Shown one piece after another: positions 1 through 8,576 of a stretch of DNA of 16,503 nucleotides; the stretch's first letter is position 1; the number at the start of each line of letters is the position of its first letter. The notes beneath the pieces are model-generated. The model was not told the DNA's origin. It saw only the letters and a list, made by a program, of their open reading frames with translations, and did not search any database. The DNA is taken from positions 1 to 16,503 of the forward strand of contig JAKLHX010000007.1 in NCBI GenBank assembly GCA_022709925.1, read 5' to 3'. This stretch comes from Candidatus Margulisiibacteriota bacterium. Lineage in GTDB: Bacteria; Margulisbacteria; WOR-1; JAKLHX01. Position numbers and translations under genes: made by a program.

Positions 1-1721
1 TAAGGAGTTTCTCTCGTCCCTGTGGGATGTATATACCATGGGGATCCCGCGACCGTTCCTTTTAAAAACACTTTATTAGCCGCCTCGCCGCTCAATCTCA
101 AAACTCCTTCTATTGTCTGTACGGTCCCGGAACTGAATATCAGGGTTTTTGCTTCTTTGGTACAGTACAAGTTATAGAAAGTGGTCGATCCTTCGATAGT
201 GGAAATACCGCTTCCAGTAAATATCACGGTATTCCTGTTCCCGGAAGAAAAGACTCCGTTAGTCCTCTTGAATCGCCCTTCAACAAGTATGGTGGCGGCA
301 TCGGCAAAGCTGAGCTCGCCGCCCAACATCAAAAGACTTCCTTCTCTTGGCCCTGAATTCCCCAGGGTAAGATTCCCGTTTAAATTAAGTATGTTTGAAT
401 AGTTCGGCCCCAAGATCAGGGTGCCCAAGGTCAATCCTCCGGGGACAACGATAGCGGTTCCCGTATTTACATAGACCTTGTCACTACTTGTTCTTGGATA
501 ATCATTTTTTTTGTTCCAGTTTAGAGGATCTGTCCAGGAACCTCCCGTCCCTAATACTCCTCCCGTCCAATTCCATATCTCCCATATCAGGGATGGATAA
601 GATTTGTCCTCATCTATCGTCCAGACAGTATCGAAGTTCCATGAAGAGAACTCCCCCTGGCGTTTCATCTGAACGGGCGTAAGTGAAGACGCCCCGAAAT
701 TATCGCCTGACATGCCGGATTCAAGGGTACTGTAATAACAGTTGGTGACAAGGTTCATGCTGTCGCCAACGAACCCAAAAGGACTGCCGCCGATCGGGAC
801 TCCGGCAGCATAACATCTATTTACGGAACCGCTATTATACCCTATAGATCCGCCGCTGCTATGCCATCCCTCGACAGCGGTTCTTGAATACGAATCCTCT
901 ATCGTAGCGCTGTTAGTCCCGACAAGTCCGCCGACATAAGTGTCTCCTCTCACCTCTCCGCCGTCGGCCATGCATCTAAAGATCTTTCCGTCGCTGTTAG
1001 TACCGGCCAAAGCTCCAACATTAAAAAATCCGCTGATGTTTGAATGTTTTATGCCAAGATCGAACAGCTGCGCTCCGGACCCCAAGATCCCGAACAACCC
1101 TATATTGTACCTGTTATCGGCGGAATCTCCGTATACTATAGTATCCCTGTCTATATGAAGCCCATTCACCGTAAAACTGTTCCCGTTCAATGAGCCGGTA
1201 AAATTATATCCGACCCCGCCTATCGGAGAGAACCCTTCGTGCGTGCCGGTCGAAGCATTCCAGTTCCAAGCAGCCGTTGCATCCGCAGTTATATCAAAAT
1301 TAAGTTTGAAATGTTTGTTAAGATTACATTTCAAGCCCTGTAATCCGTATATATCGTAGACCACATAAGCTGAAGTCGTAGATGTGCCGCTTCCCGTATA
1401 TCTTATAAATGAGGCGTCGGCAGTCGTTATAGAAAAATTCATCGTCACGGCAAACGCGCTTGTAGTAGGAGTAGTGCATATAAAGTATCCGGACGATTGT
1501 TCAAAACTGCCGTTTATGGTAAGCCCCCTGTTCTGCCTTATGGTCCCTGTATATCCGCTCTCTATGGACACCCCGGAAACCGTCCCCGCGAATGTCGCGT
1601 CTATGGACGCGTTCTTCGTGCTCAAAGAATTGAACCTTACTATGTCCGTTGCTTCCGGAGTGCTGTTGCCGGCCCAGTTGAGCGGATCAGACCAGTTATG
1701 AGTAGCTCCTCCGCCGTCCCA
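1..1721 (-). repeat. Module 4 of giant protein (residues 2255 onward, cut by window)
   Basis: The fourth module opens with WDGGGATHNWSDPLNW. YDIYGLQGL is followed by GLUG-like motifs VGALAGT, VGGLVGT and SGGSIGY at about 770-1025. The first half is the shortest of the four (384 residues to W2639, against 414-434). The second half is truncated by the window edge after residue 2827, in the middle of the segment that follows the LSGEA motif, so a terminal InlB-like unit and possibly further modules should lie to the left. Confidence 0.8.
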
Positions 1722-4700
1722 TTCCTTTGCCCCGACGCTCCTGAAAACCGCCTCAAACGTATAGAACTTCATTATATTGCTGAAGTTGAACATATGAGGA
1801 GTCCCCGGATGATATAGCTCTTCTGTAGTTGAGACCCCGTCGATCTTCACATCGGATATATAGTAAGATGCCGACTCCGGAGAGACCATAAGCTCTATAG
1901 TGCCGGCTTCTACCGTACTAACGTAGAAGACCCCTTCACGCGTGTTCACATAACCGTTGCTTCCGGAATATATCTCTATGGCATAATCCGTAAATGACCA
2001 ATTGATATTATTTCCGTAATCTATAGAATTGCCGGCATTTATGACCTCGGAACTTATGTTCTTTGAATCCTGTACTATGGCATAGCTTACGGACCTTGTC
2101 GCGAGAGGATGTACCTCCCATGTGGCGCCGCGCCTGTCGCTTAAAAGGAATATATGGTTCCCGCTGCCGCCTGTTATCGTAAAGGTCCCTTCTATTGTCT
2201 GTATGGACCCCGCCTCAAAAGACAAACGCTTGCCCGCGGTGGCACAAGAAACATTATGAAATGATGTTGACCCTTCTATTAAACCGGGATATGCGTTATC
2301 AGCGAAAAATACCGTGCCTGTGCCATTGTCGAACAGCCCCGCACTGCCTTTATAAAACCCGCCGTCAACGGTAATATCCCTCGAACCTGCCTCCAGGGTG
2401 CCGTTATATATGTAAAGGCTTCCTTCGTATCCGCCTCCGGAATCAAGCAACAGATTCTGTCCCAAGACAAGCTTCTTATTGAAATCACTACTGAGCTGGA
2501 TCCCCGCCAATTGCCATTCCGCGGCCGGCGTTGTTATGTTTGCTTCGGCAGTATTTATGAAGACTTTATGCAGATTATTGGTAGGATATCCGTTGTGTTT
2601 ATTCCAGTTCTCGGCGTTATCCCATGAAGAGCCATCCCCTCTTCCGGTCCACAGCCATTTTTCCCATTGGAAATAAGGATAAGACCTTCCTTCATCTATG
2701 CTCCACGTCCTGCCGAAATTCCATCCGGTACCGGTAAAATTCCTGCGCCGTTTCATATTGGCTTCGGAAGTTAATATCCCCATGTTGTTATTATTGGAAG
2801 GATCTGTGAAAAAGCAATTTACTATCTTATCAGCGGAAGTATTGGTCGCAAAGCTTCCCTTATTATTGCTGGAGCCGCTTACGCGGCCCAAGGCATAACT
2901 GTTGTATATAAAACTAAGAGAACCGTCGCTGGCCCCGGCAAATCCGCCTACGGATCCGTAAGTCAATGTCCGGCCAGAAACATTAGAGAAAGAATAGCTG
3001 TCATTTATGAACGCTCCGAATGTATTATTCCCTATCAATCCTCCTGTCGAATCACTGCCGATAACCTCTCCCGATGAATAGGACGAATATATCTGAGCGC
3101 CCATCCCAAAAGCGATGCCGGCAAGCCCGCCTACCTGATCTTCAGCGCTGACATACCCGGTAACGAAACAATCCCTGACAACAGTATCATTCATCCAACC
3201 GCATAACATGCCGACATAATTCTTTCCCACAACATATCCGTTCTCGATCCCCAATTTAGTTATTAAAGTCCCTGCTGACCTGCCGAACAAACCGGTATAG
3301 TACTCATTGGATGGCCTGTTTATCCAGAGGTTCTGTATCTTATAATAGTTGCCGTTAAAACCGCCTATAAAACTTGTCGTGCTGTCGCCCAACGGGACGA
3401 ATCCTTCTGTCGTAGTCCCGTTCCAGTTCCATCTTCGCGTGGGCGAGGCATCTATATTCCTTGCCAATTCATAATAGAAATAATGGCTCCTTAAGTTGAT
3501 GAGCCCCTGTAGCCCATAAGCATCATATATCCTGTAAGGGTTAAGGGCAGAACCACCGGAACCTGAAAGCCTGAAGAAGGACGGTAAAGAATGGTTCACC
3601 GTAGCAGGGATTATAAAGTCCCCCTCGACGGTAAATGCGTATGCTCCGGGAGTATAACACAAGAACCTTCCGGCAAGCTGTTCATATGTGCCGCTCACGG
3701 TCAGGTTCGCTTCCTGTGATATGAACACGGAACTCGTACTTTCTATCGATATGTCCTTTACGATGTTGCCGACATTGAAACTGTCTATGACGGAAGTTTT
3801 TGAACTGGTGGAATTGAACACCACTTTATCGCCGGACTCAGGGGTCATGTTCCCTGTCCAGTTATTTGGGTCCGACCAATTATACGTACTGCCTCCGCCG
3901 TCCCACACTTTAGTGCCGATCCCGACAAAATAGGCTTCTAGAGAAAAATGTTTTGTGCCGTCCGGGGACAGGTAAAAATCCTTTGGAGATGATGACAGCG
4001 CTTCATCGGTGGATATACCGTCGATCTTCACGAAACCTATATAATATCCTTCCCTGCTGGTGATTGTAACTTTCTTCGTCTGTCCGCTAAGCACGGGAAC
4101 GGTCTTTTCCGCAACTTCAAAAGAGACGGTACCTTCCGCAGAAACAAATCCGCCGTAATTCCTTGCTATCAGTATGGAGGCGTATCCTGAATCGAATGTC
4201 CAGGCGTAATTGTTGCCCCCATCATACGAATTTTGTGTCGTTATCGGCTCGATGCTGGAATTATAAGAATTAAATACAAATACGCTGTTCGCGACCCTGC
4301 TCCCCAAAGGCCTTATGGTCCACACTTCCGGAGATACGTTATTCCCTTTTAGAGTTATATATCCCGAGTCGGCGGCTTCCCCGCTGAAATACATATTGCT
4401 TTCTATCGTATGCACCGTCCCGGACTCAAAAGATATTATCTTTCCCGGGGTCCTGCAGAGAAGATTATATAATCTCTTGGAACCTCTGAGAGTGGAAGAG
4501 CTTCGGGCGCAAATGATCTCCACAGTAGACGTCCCGGCAAGGAACATCCTGGGGAGGGCCGTCCTGAACTCTCCTTCTATGCTTACGCTTTTGCTCCCGG
4601 CATCCAAGGTCCCCCCGAGTATCGTAAGGTTCCCGGAACAGCCGGATTCACCCGACAAAAGCAGGTTGGCATCAAGCGTCACGACACCGGTAAAAGTGCT

Positions 4701-7700
4701 GCCAAGCCTTAAGTCCCCGACCGTAAGGGGCGTACTGGGCATCGTTATTGATTCATCCGTGGCAGACAAATAAACCTTGTCGGAAACTGTTTGAGGATAA
4801 GAAGATGATTTCTCAAGATTTTTGCTCCAATTGTCGGCGTTCGCCCAGTTCTTATTGGCGCCTGTGCCTCTCCAATTGTAGACAGCCCAATAAAGATAAG
4901 GAGAGCTTATGTTCTCGTCTATGTACCAAATATCATCAAAATCAAAGGACGTGAACGTGGTCCTGTTCTTTGACTGTGCAACGGTAATCCTGGTCCCGTT
5001 GGAATTAAAATTAGATTTGTAGTCGGTATAATATACGGTCGGGAAAGAACCGTTGACATTACCCAAAGCGCCGCCTGCCCTTTCATAGATACAATTAACT
5101 GTGGCCGTGGTATAGCTTTTGGATATGCCATAGCCCCCATAACCTATAAGGCCTCCTACATCGTTGCGGCCGGAAACTGTCCCTCTTGAATAACAATTTT
5201 GTATAGTATAGGTCCCCGCTACCCCTATCAAACCGCCTGTACCAACGATACCGCCATTGTAAGCTTCCACCGTAACATCGGCAAAACAATAGTTCACGGG
5301 ACTATAATTCGAATAGCCGATAAGGCCGCCCAGCCTGGAAGGGGAATTGGTAGAATACACCTCTCCTGTAACATAGCAATTCGATATCCCGGGAGTAATG
5401 GAAACATTGCCGATAAGTCCTCCTACATTGGTACGGCCCGTTATATGGACATTGCTCAAACCTATTCCTGATATAGCGTATGAATTGTTTATACTGCCGA
5501 AAAATCCTATAAAATTGGTGTCGGGCCTGTTTATATAAAGACCCCTTATAGTATTGCTGGCTCCGTTAAAGCTTCCCGTGAACGGATGGTCGGGAATATC
5601 TTCGGTATAGGCATATGAATATCCTATAGGCGCGAATCCCTCGTTACTCGTCCCGTTCCAGTTCCAATTCCTTGTCGCAGAAGCGTCGATATTGTTATTT
5701 AACTTAAAGTGGCTGGCCAGGTTACATCTGACCGCCTGTAAGCCGTAAAGGTCATAGATGATATAAGGAGCGGTCGTTGACGTGCCGAGCCCGGAAAATC
5801 TTTTAAAAGCTCCCTGTATATCAGGTATCTTGAAATTCCCTGCGATAGACAAAGCATAAGATGCAGGATTTGAACATTCGAACGTGCCGCCGTATTGTTC
5901 ATAAGTCCCCGTCAAAGTAACGCCGGCATTCTGCGTTATAGCGGACACATAGGAACTTTCTATTGTCATATTGACTATGCTGCTTACTGCGGAATCTATA
6001 ACCGCGGCTTTTGTGCTCACTGAAGTAAAGATAACGGAATCGGTCGCCGAAGGCACGGAATCCCCGGTCCAATTGGCGGCAGAGGACCAATTACCGTCAG
6101 AACCTCCTCCATCCCATACTTTTATATTTTCTTTCACGAAATATGCTTCTATAGAGTGGTGTCCGGAATTACCTAAGATCGCGATACTGTGAGAACCTTC
6201 GAGCGCTGAAGAGACACCGGACTCAAAAGTGCCGTCTATCCTTATATATCCTATGTAATATCCGGAACTGGCGGTCACGACGAACGTCCTTGATTCCGCT
6301 GTAGGGATAGTGGCCTCCCCGGAGACCCCTGAAGGAACTATCCCTCCTCCGTCATTCTTATTAAGGCTTACACTGCATCCCGCAAATCCTGTCCAGCCGT
6401 AATTATTTCCCCCGTCATAAGAATTTTCCGCGTTTATAGTGGACCCGAGGTTGTGGGAGTCGGAAACGATCAAATATTTCGCCGTCACGGAACTGTTAGG
6501 CCTTATATACCACCTTGTGCCGGGAGCAGAACTCTTAAGAAGGATCTCTTTCCCCGCCTCCCCGCTTAAAACTACCGAACCGTCCATAGTATGTACGGAT
6601 CCCGCCTCAAATGTAAGACGTTTATAAGGAGTGATACATGAGAACCCGTAAAAAGAATTACTCCCTCTTATCAAAGACGGCGAAGAAGCCCCCGAGAATT
6701 CGATAGTCCCGCTGTTGTTCAGCGAAGATGTGTTGGAATAATATCTGGCCTCCGAAGACAATTCAAAATTACCGTATACTTTTACTGTCTTGCCATTGCC
6801 CTCGAAAGTCCCTCCGAGCAATATCAGGTTTCCGGATTTATCCGCAGAATTGGTTATGGTCAGGTTATCCGAAAGGGATACCTTATAAGCGAAATTCGGC
6901 CCTACTTTCAGTCCTCCTATGGTCAACGGTCCGGTATTTGGAGTTATCACATTGTAGGAACCGGCATTTATATACGCCTTATCCGAGGCGGAAGAAGGAT
7001 ATCCGGACCCTCTGTTCCAGTTCGAAGCTACCGCCCAATTGCCGGAAGTATTTCCAACCCAGCTGTATATCTGCCACAAAAAATACGGATAAGAATTGTT
7101 CTCGTCAATCGACCATATATTAGCAAAATCCCATCCGGAAAAAGTGGATTCCTTAACGAGCTGCTGCGTCGTTTTCAGTTCTCCGATGTAATTGTTATAT
7201 GAAGAGTTGCTGAAATACGAACTTGTAACAGTCCCTGTGCTGCTGTATCCGACAAGACCGCCGATCCCGGTAGAGCCGATGTTGCTGTATATGGTCCCCA
7301 ACGCATAACAATTTAAAATACTGCTGTCGGTATTGCTGCCGACAAGACCTCCGACCCTATGGAGAGAAAAATAGTTGTAATGATAGACATAGACGTTAGA
7401 AAAACAATTTGATACGACACCGGAAGACATATTGCTTCCGACCAATCCTCCGGCATAAGAATACCCGGGCTCGTAATTTCCAGGACCTCTATACAACATC
7501 CCGTAAGCAAAAGTTGAAGATATCACGCCTCCGCTATTCACTCCGGCAACAACTCCGGCATTTTTTCCAGGAATCAGCGACAATCCCTGTACAGAACTCA
7601 CTTCGGCGCTGACATAACAGTTGGATATCCTTCCTGCGGAATTATATCCTACAAGTCCGCCGACATCCCTTGCCGATGTCCCGGCTATTTTTGAATCTAT

Positions 7701-8483
7701 CAGCGAAAGATCGCTTACACTTCCGGAAGATATTACTCCAAAAAGCCCTATACTATACACGGAATACCGGTCAACGCGCAGATTTGATATGACCTTATAG
7801 TTCCCTTCAAAAGAGCCTGTAAAAGGCCTGCCTGTCCTTGAACCTATAGGGACGAAACCTTCATAAGTAGACCTTGAAGAGTTATAATTCCAGGACGATG
7901 TCAGGGACGCGTTTATGTTGTTGTTTAGCTTATAATAAGCGCCGAGATTTGAATAACTGTCTATAGCCTGAAGTCCGTAGATATCATAGACCATGTATGG
8001 GCTTCCGGAAGTGCCTGCTCCTGTATATCTCCTGAAAGTCGCCTCTCCGGTAATTACAAAATTATCGCCTACACTGAAAGGACAATAAGTCGGATCCCCT
8101 CCTACAAGAAAAGCTCCGCCCGCTTGTTCAAAAGTCGTAACAACCGTTAAAGCGACATTATTAGCAACATTGTATTCATGTGTTATGACCCCGGTATATC
8201 CGGAAGAGAGCGTCAGGCTTTTTACGGTAAAACTTTCATCTATTACGGAATTGTCGGTATCAGAGGAATTAAATATAACATCATCAGTAGGGCCGGGTTT
8301 CCCGGACGGGCTCCAGTTGCTGTCCGTGGACCAGTTCAGGTCATTCCCATCGGGCCTTGCCCATGTCTTTGTCGCGGCAAAAGCGGGATTTAAAAAAAAC
8401 GGAGTGAGAAAAATTAAGATCAGTCCCGGGAATAGTATATCCCAAAACCTTTTGTGGCGCTTGTTTTTTGAACGCTCTTCCAA
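1..8483 (-). CDS. Giant secreted GLUG-motif repeat protein, 3' end beyond window
   Basis: One frame stays open for 2,827 codons from a TTG at 8483 to the window edge, with no stop. The start was chosen because AAGGA lies 7 nt upstream and the first residues form a good signal peptide; a GTG at 8501 is possible but has no such site. After predicted cleavage at AFA|A (residue 36/37) come four tandem modules opening at W41, W790, W1527 and W2255. Each contains an NW..NW..P..D.V.F element, a YD.YGLQ segment, several GLUG motifs (GGLVG/GGLIG followed by NCY), a closing IW.IDE..SYPY..W segment, a second NW..NW element and an InlB-like GYYIG..IDG unit. GLUG motifs are known from large bacterial surface proteins and are expected to form beta-solenoids. 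An exported adhesin or cell-surface fibre is inferred. No two-partner-secretion domain follows the signal peptide, and any C-terminal anchor is outside the window. Frame continuity was checked by hand at eight Trp anchor codons, all in register. Confidence 0.88.
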   Translation of the reverse strand, partial: MEERSKNKRHKRFWDILFPGLILIFLTPFFLNPAFAATKTWARPDGNDLNWSTDSNWSPSGKPGPTDDVIFNSSDTDNSVIDESFTVKSLTLSSGYTGVITHEYNVANNVALTVVTTFEQAGGAFLVGGDPTYCPFSVGDNFVITGEATFRRYTGAGTSGSPYMVYDIYGLQAIDSYSNLGAYYKLNNNINASLTSSWNYNSSRSTYEGFVPIGSRTGRPFTGSFEGNYKVISNLRVDRYSVYSIGLFGVISSGSVSDLSLIDSKIAGTSARDVGGLVGYNSAGRISNCYVSAEVSSVQGLSLIPGKNAGVVAGVNSGGVISSTFAYGMLYRGPGNYEPGYSYAGGLVGSNMSSGVVSNCFSNVYVYHYNYFSLHRVGGLVGSNTDSSILNCYALGTIYSNIGSTGIGGLVGYSSTGTVTSSYFSNSSYNNYIGELKTTQQLVKESTFSGWDFANIWSIDENNSYPYFLWQIYSWVGNTSGNWAVASNWNRGSGYPSSASDKAYINAGSYNVITPNTGPLTIGGLKVGPNFAYKVSLSDNLTITNSADKSGNLILLGGTFEGNGKTVKVYGNFELSSEARYYSNTSSLNNSGTIEFSGASSPSLIRGSNSFYGFSCITPYKRLTFEAGSVHTMDGSVVLSGEAGKEILLKSSAPGTRWYIRPNSSVTAKYLIVSDSHNLGSTINAENSYDGGNNYGWTGFAGCSVSLNKNDGGGIVPSGVSGEATIPTAESRTFVVTASSGYYIGYIRIDGTFESGVSSALEGSHSIAILGNSGHHSIEAYFVKENIKVWDGGGSDGNWSSAANWTGDSVPSATDSVIFTSVSTKAAVIDSAVSSIVNMTIESSYVSAITQNAGVTLTGTYEQYGGTFECSNPASYALSIAGNFKIPDIQGAFKRFSGLGTSTTAPYIIYDLYGLQAVRCNLASHFKLNNNIDASATRNWNWNGTSNEGFAPIGYSYAYTEDIPDHPFTGSFNGASNTIRGLYINRPDTNFIGFFGSINNSYAISGIGLSNVHITGRTNVGGLIGNVSITPGISNCYVTGEVYSTNSPSRLGGLIGYSNYSPVNYCFADVTVEAYNGGIVGTGGLIGVAGTYTIQNCYSRGTVSGRNDVGGLIGYGGYGISKSYTTATVNCIYERAGGALGNVNGSFPTVYYTDYKSNFNSNGTRITVAQSKNRTTFTSFDFDDIWYIDENISSPYLYWAVYNWRGTGANKNWANADNWSKNLEKSSSYPQTVSDKVYLSATDESITMPSTPLTVGDLRLGSTFTGVVTLDANLLLSGESGCSGNLTILGGTLDAGSKSVSIEGEFRTALPRMFLAGTSTVEIICARSSSTLRGSKRLYNLLCRTPGKIISFESGTVHTIESNMYFSGEAADSGYITLKGNNVSPEVWTIRPLGSRVANSVFVFNSYNSSIEPITTQNSYDGGNNYAWTFDSGYASILIARNYGGFVSAEGTVSFEVAEKTVPVLSGQTKKVTITSREGYYIGFVKIDGISTDEALSSSPKDFYLSPDGTKHFSLEAYFVGIGTKVWDGGGSTYNWSDPNNWTGNMTPESGDKVVFNSTSSKTSVIDSFNVGNIVKDISIESTSSVFISQEANLTVSGTYEQLAGRFLCYTPGAYAFTVEGDFIIPATVNHSLPSFFRLSGSGGSALNPYRIYDAYGLQGLINLRSHYFYYELARNIDASPTRRWNWNGTTTEGFVPLGDSTTSFIGGFNGNYYKIQNLWINRPSNEYYTGLFGRSAGTLITKLGIENGYVVGKNYVGMLCGWMNDTVVRDCFVTGYVSAEDQVGGLAGIAFGMGAQIYSSYSSGEVIGSDSTGGLIGNNTFGAFINDSYSFSNVSGRTLTYGSVGGFAGASDGSLSFIYNSYALGRVSGSSNNKGSFATNTSADKIVNCFFTDPSNNNNMGILTSEANMKRRRNFTGTGWNFGRTWSIDEGRSYPYFQWEKWLWTGRGDGSSWDNAENWNKHNGYPTNNLHKVFINTAEANITTPAAEWQLAGIQLSSDFNKKLVLGQNLLLDSGGGYEGSLYIYNGTLEAGSRDITVDGGFYKGSAGLFDNGTGTVFFADNAYPGLIEGSTSFHNVSCATAGKRLSFEAGSIQTIEGTFTITGGSGNHIFLLSDRRGATWEVHPLATRSVSYAIVQDSKNISSEVINAGNSIDYGNNINWSFTDYAIEIYSGSNGYVNTREGVFYVSTVEAGTIELMVSPESASYYISDVKIDGVSTTEELYHPGTPHMFNFSNIMKFYTFEAVFRSVGAKEWDGGGATHNWSDPLNWAGNSTPEATDIVRFNSLSTKNASIDATFAGTVSGVSIESGYTGTIRQNRGLTINGSFEQSSGYFICTTPTTSAFAVTMNFSITTADASFIRYTGSGTSTTSAYVVYDIYGLQGLKCNLNKHFKLNFDITADATAAWNWNASTGTHEGFSPIGGVGYNFTGSLNGNSFTVNGLHIDRDTIVYGDSADNRYNIGLFGILGSGAQLFDLGIKHSNISGFFNVGALAGTNSDGKIFRCMADGGEVRGDTYVGGLVGTNSATIEDSYSRTAVEGWHSSGGSIGYNSGSVNRCYAAGVPIGGSPFGFVGDSMNLVTNCYYSTLESGMSGDNFGASSLTPVQMKRQGEFSSWNFDTVWTIDEDKSYPSLIWEIWNWTGGVLGTGGSWTDPLNWNKKNDYPRTSSDKVYVNTGTAIVVPGGLTLGTLILGPNYSNILNLNGNLTLGNSGPREGSLLMLGGELSFADAATILVEGRFKRTNGVFSSGNRNTVIFTGSGISTIEGSTTFYNLYCTKEAKTLIFSSGTVQTIEGVLRLSGEAANKVFLKGTVAGSPWYIHPTGTRETP
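1722..3905 (-). repeat. Module 3 of giant protein (residues 1527-2254)
   Basis: The third module is 728 residues and opens with WDGGGSTYNWSDPNNW. YDAYGLQGL is followed by GLUG-like motifs VGMLCGW, VGGLAGI, TGGLIGN and VGGFAGA at about 2930-3220; the first and last are degenerate. The second half starts at W1945 (WTGRGDGSSWDNAENW) and ends with the divergent unit YYISDVKIDG and FYTFEAVF. Confidence 0.82.
3906..6116 (-). repeat. Module 2 of giant protein (residues 790-1526)
   Basis: The second module is 737 residues and opens with WDGGGSDGNWSSAANW. YDLYGLQAV is followed by GLUG motifs VGGLIGN, LGGLIGY, TGGLIGV and VGGLIGY, plus a weaker AGGALGN, at about 5050-5430. The second half begins at W1204 (WRGTGANKNWANADNW) and closes with GYYIGFVKIDG and KHFSLEAYF. 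This module has the most regular GLUG array of the four. Confidence 0.82.
6117..8363 (-). repeat. Module 1 of giant protein (residues 41-789)
   Basis: This is the first of the tandem modules, 749 residues. It opens with a divergent TWARPDGNDLNWS element in place of the WDGGG found in modules 2-4. YDIYGLQAI comes next, then GLUG motifs (VGGLVGYNS, a degenerate AGVVAGVNS, AGGLVGSN, VGGLVGSN, GGLVGYSS) at about 7240-7665. The second half starts at W475 (WVGNTSGNWAVASNWN) and ends with GYYIGYIRIDG and HHSIEAYF. Degeneration of the opening may reflect its terminal position, as in many repeat proteins. Confidence 0.8.
8376..8483 (-). other. Signal peptide of the giant repeat protein
   Basis: Residues 1-36 have a basic N-region (EERSKNKRHKR), a hydrophobic core (about residues 14-32, including LFPGLILIFLTPFF) and an AFA|A signal peptidase I site, followed at once by the first repeat module. 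This is a standard Sec-type signal and supports the TTG start at 8483. There is no lipobox cysteine. Confidence 0.85.
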
Positions 8484-8490
8484 TTGAAAT

Positions 8491-8495
8491 TCCTT
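8491..8495 (-). promoter_or_regulatory. Shine-Dalgarno site deciding the TTG start
   Basis: AAGGA is placed 7 nt before the TTG at 8483. It favours this TTG over the in-frame GTG at 8501, which has only AT-rich sequence upstream. Confidence 0.75.
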
Positions 8496-8524
8496 AATCA
8501 CTTATAATGTATATATTATTATAG

Positions 8525-8552
8525 ATTATATAGGGAAATAAGGAAGTGTCAA
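8525..8552 (-). promoter_or_regulatory. Consensus sigma-70 promoter of the giant gene
   Basis: A perfect -35 TTGACA (8547-8552) and a perfect -10 TATAAT (8525-8530) are separated by 16 nt. Transcription would start near 8517-8519, giving a leader of about 35 nt before the TTG start. The surrounding DNA is AT-rich. The promoter sits only 24 nt past the pnp stop, so the giant gene probably has its own transcription independent of the housekeeping operon. Confidence 0.82.
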
Positions 8553-8559
8553 TACTCTA

Positions 8560-8571
8560 TTTTTGCAAAAA
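8560..8571. other. 12-bp perfect palindrome between pnp and the giant-gene promoter
   Basis: TTTTTGCAAAAA is fully self-complementary and lies 7 nt upstream of the -35 box and 5 nt past the pnp stop. It could be an operator half or chance in AT-rich DNA. It is not a convincing intrinsic terminator because the stem is mostly A-T and has no loop. No other terminator was seen in the 8484-8576 gap. Confidence 0.25.
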
Positions 8572-8576
8572 CCGGT

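Noticed and set aside
181..8393. Many short plus-strand and minus-strand open frames of 60-150 codons
   Set aside because: All fall inside the continuous giant minus-strand frame. Similar-looking plus-strand peptides recur only because the gene underneath is repetitive.
1..8483. Possible CRISPR array or tandem DNA satellite, given the repetitiveness
   Set aside because: The periodicity is about 2.2 kb at protein level with diverged DNA. There are no short identical repeats separated by spacers.
8264..8483. Two-partner secretion (haemagglutinin-type) domain after the signal peptide
   Set aside because: The repeat module begins within about five residues of the predicted cleavage site, and no TPS domain motifs such as NPNL or NPNG were seen.
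8484..8576. Intrinsic terminator after pnp
   Set aside because: Only an A-T palindrome (TTTTTGCAAAAA) is present, with no GC stem and no downstream T-tract of the right form. pnp termination is therefore unresolved.
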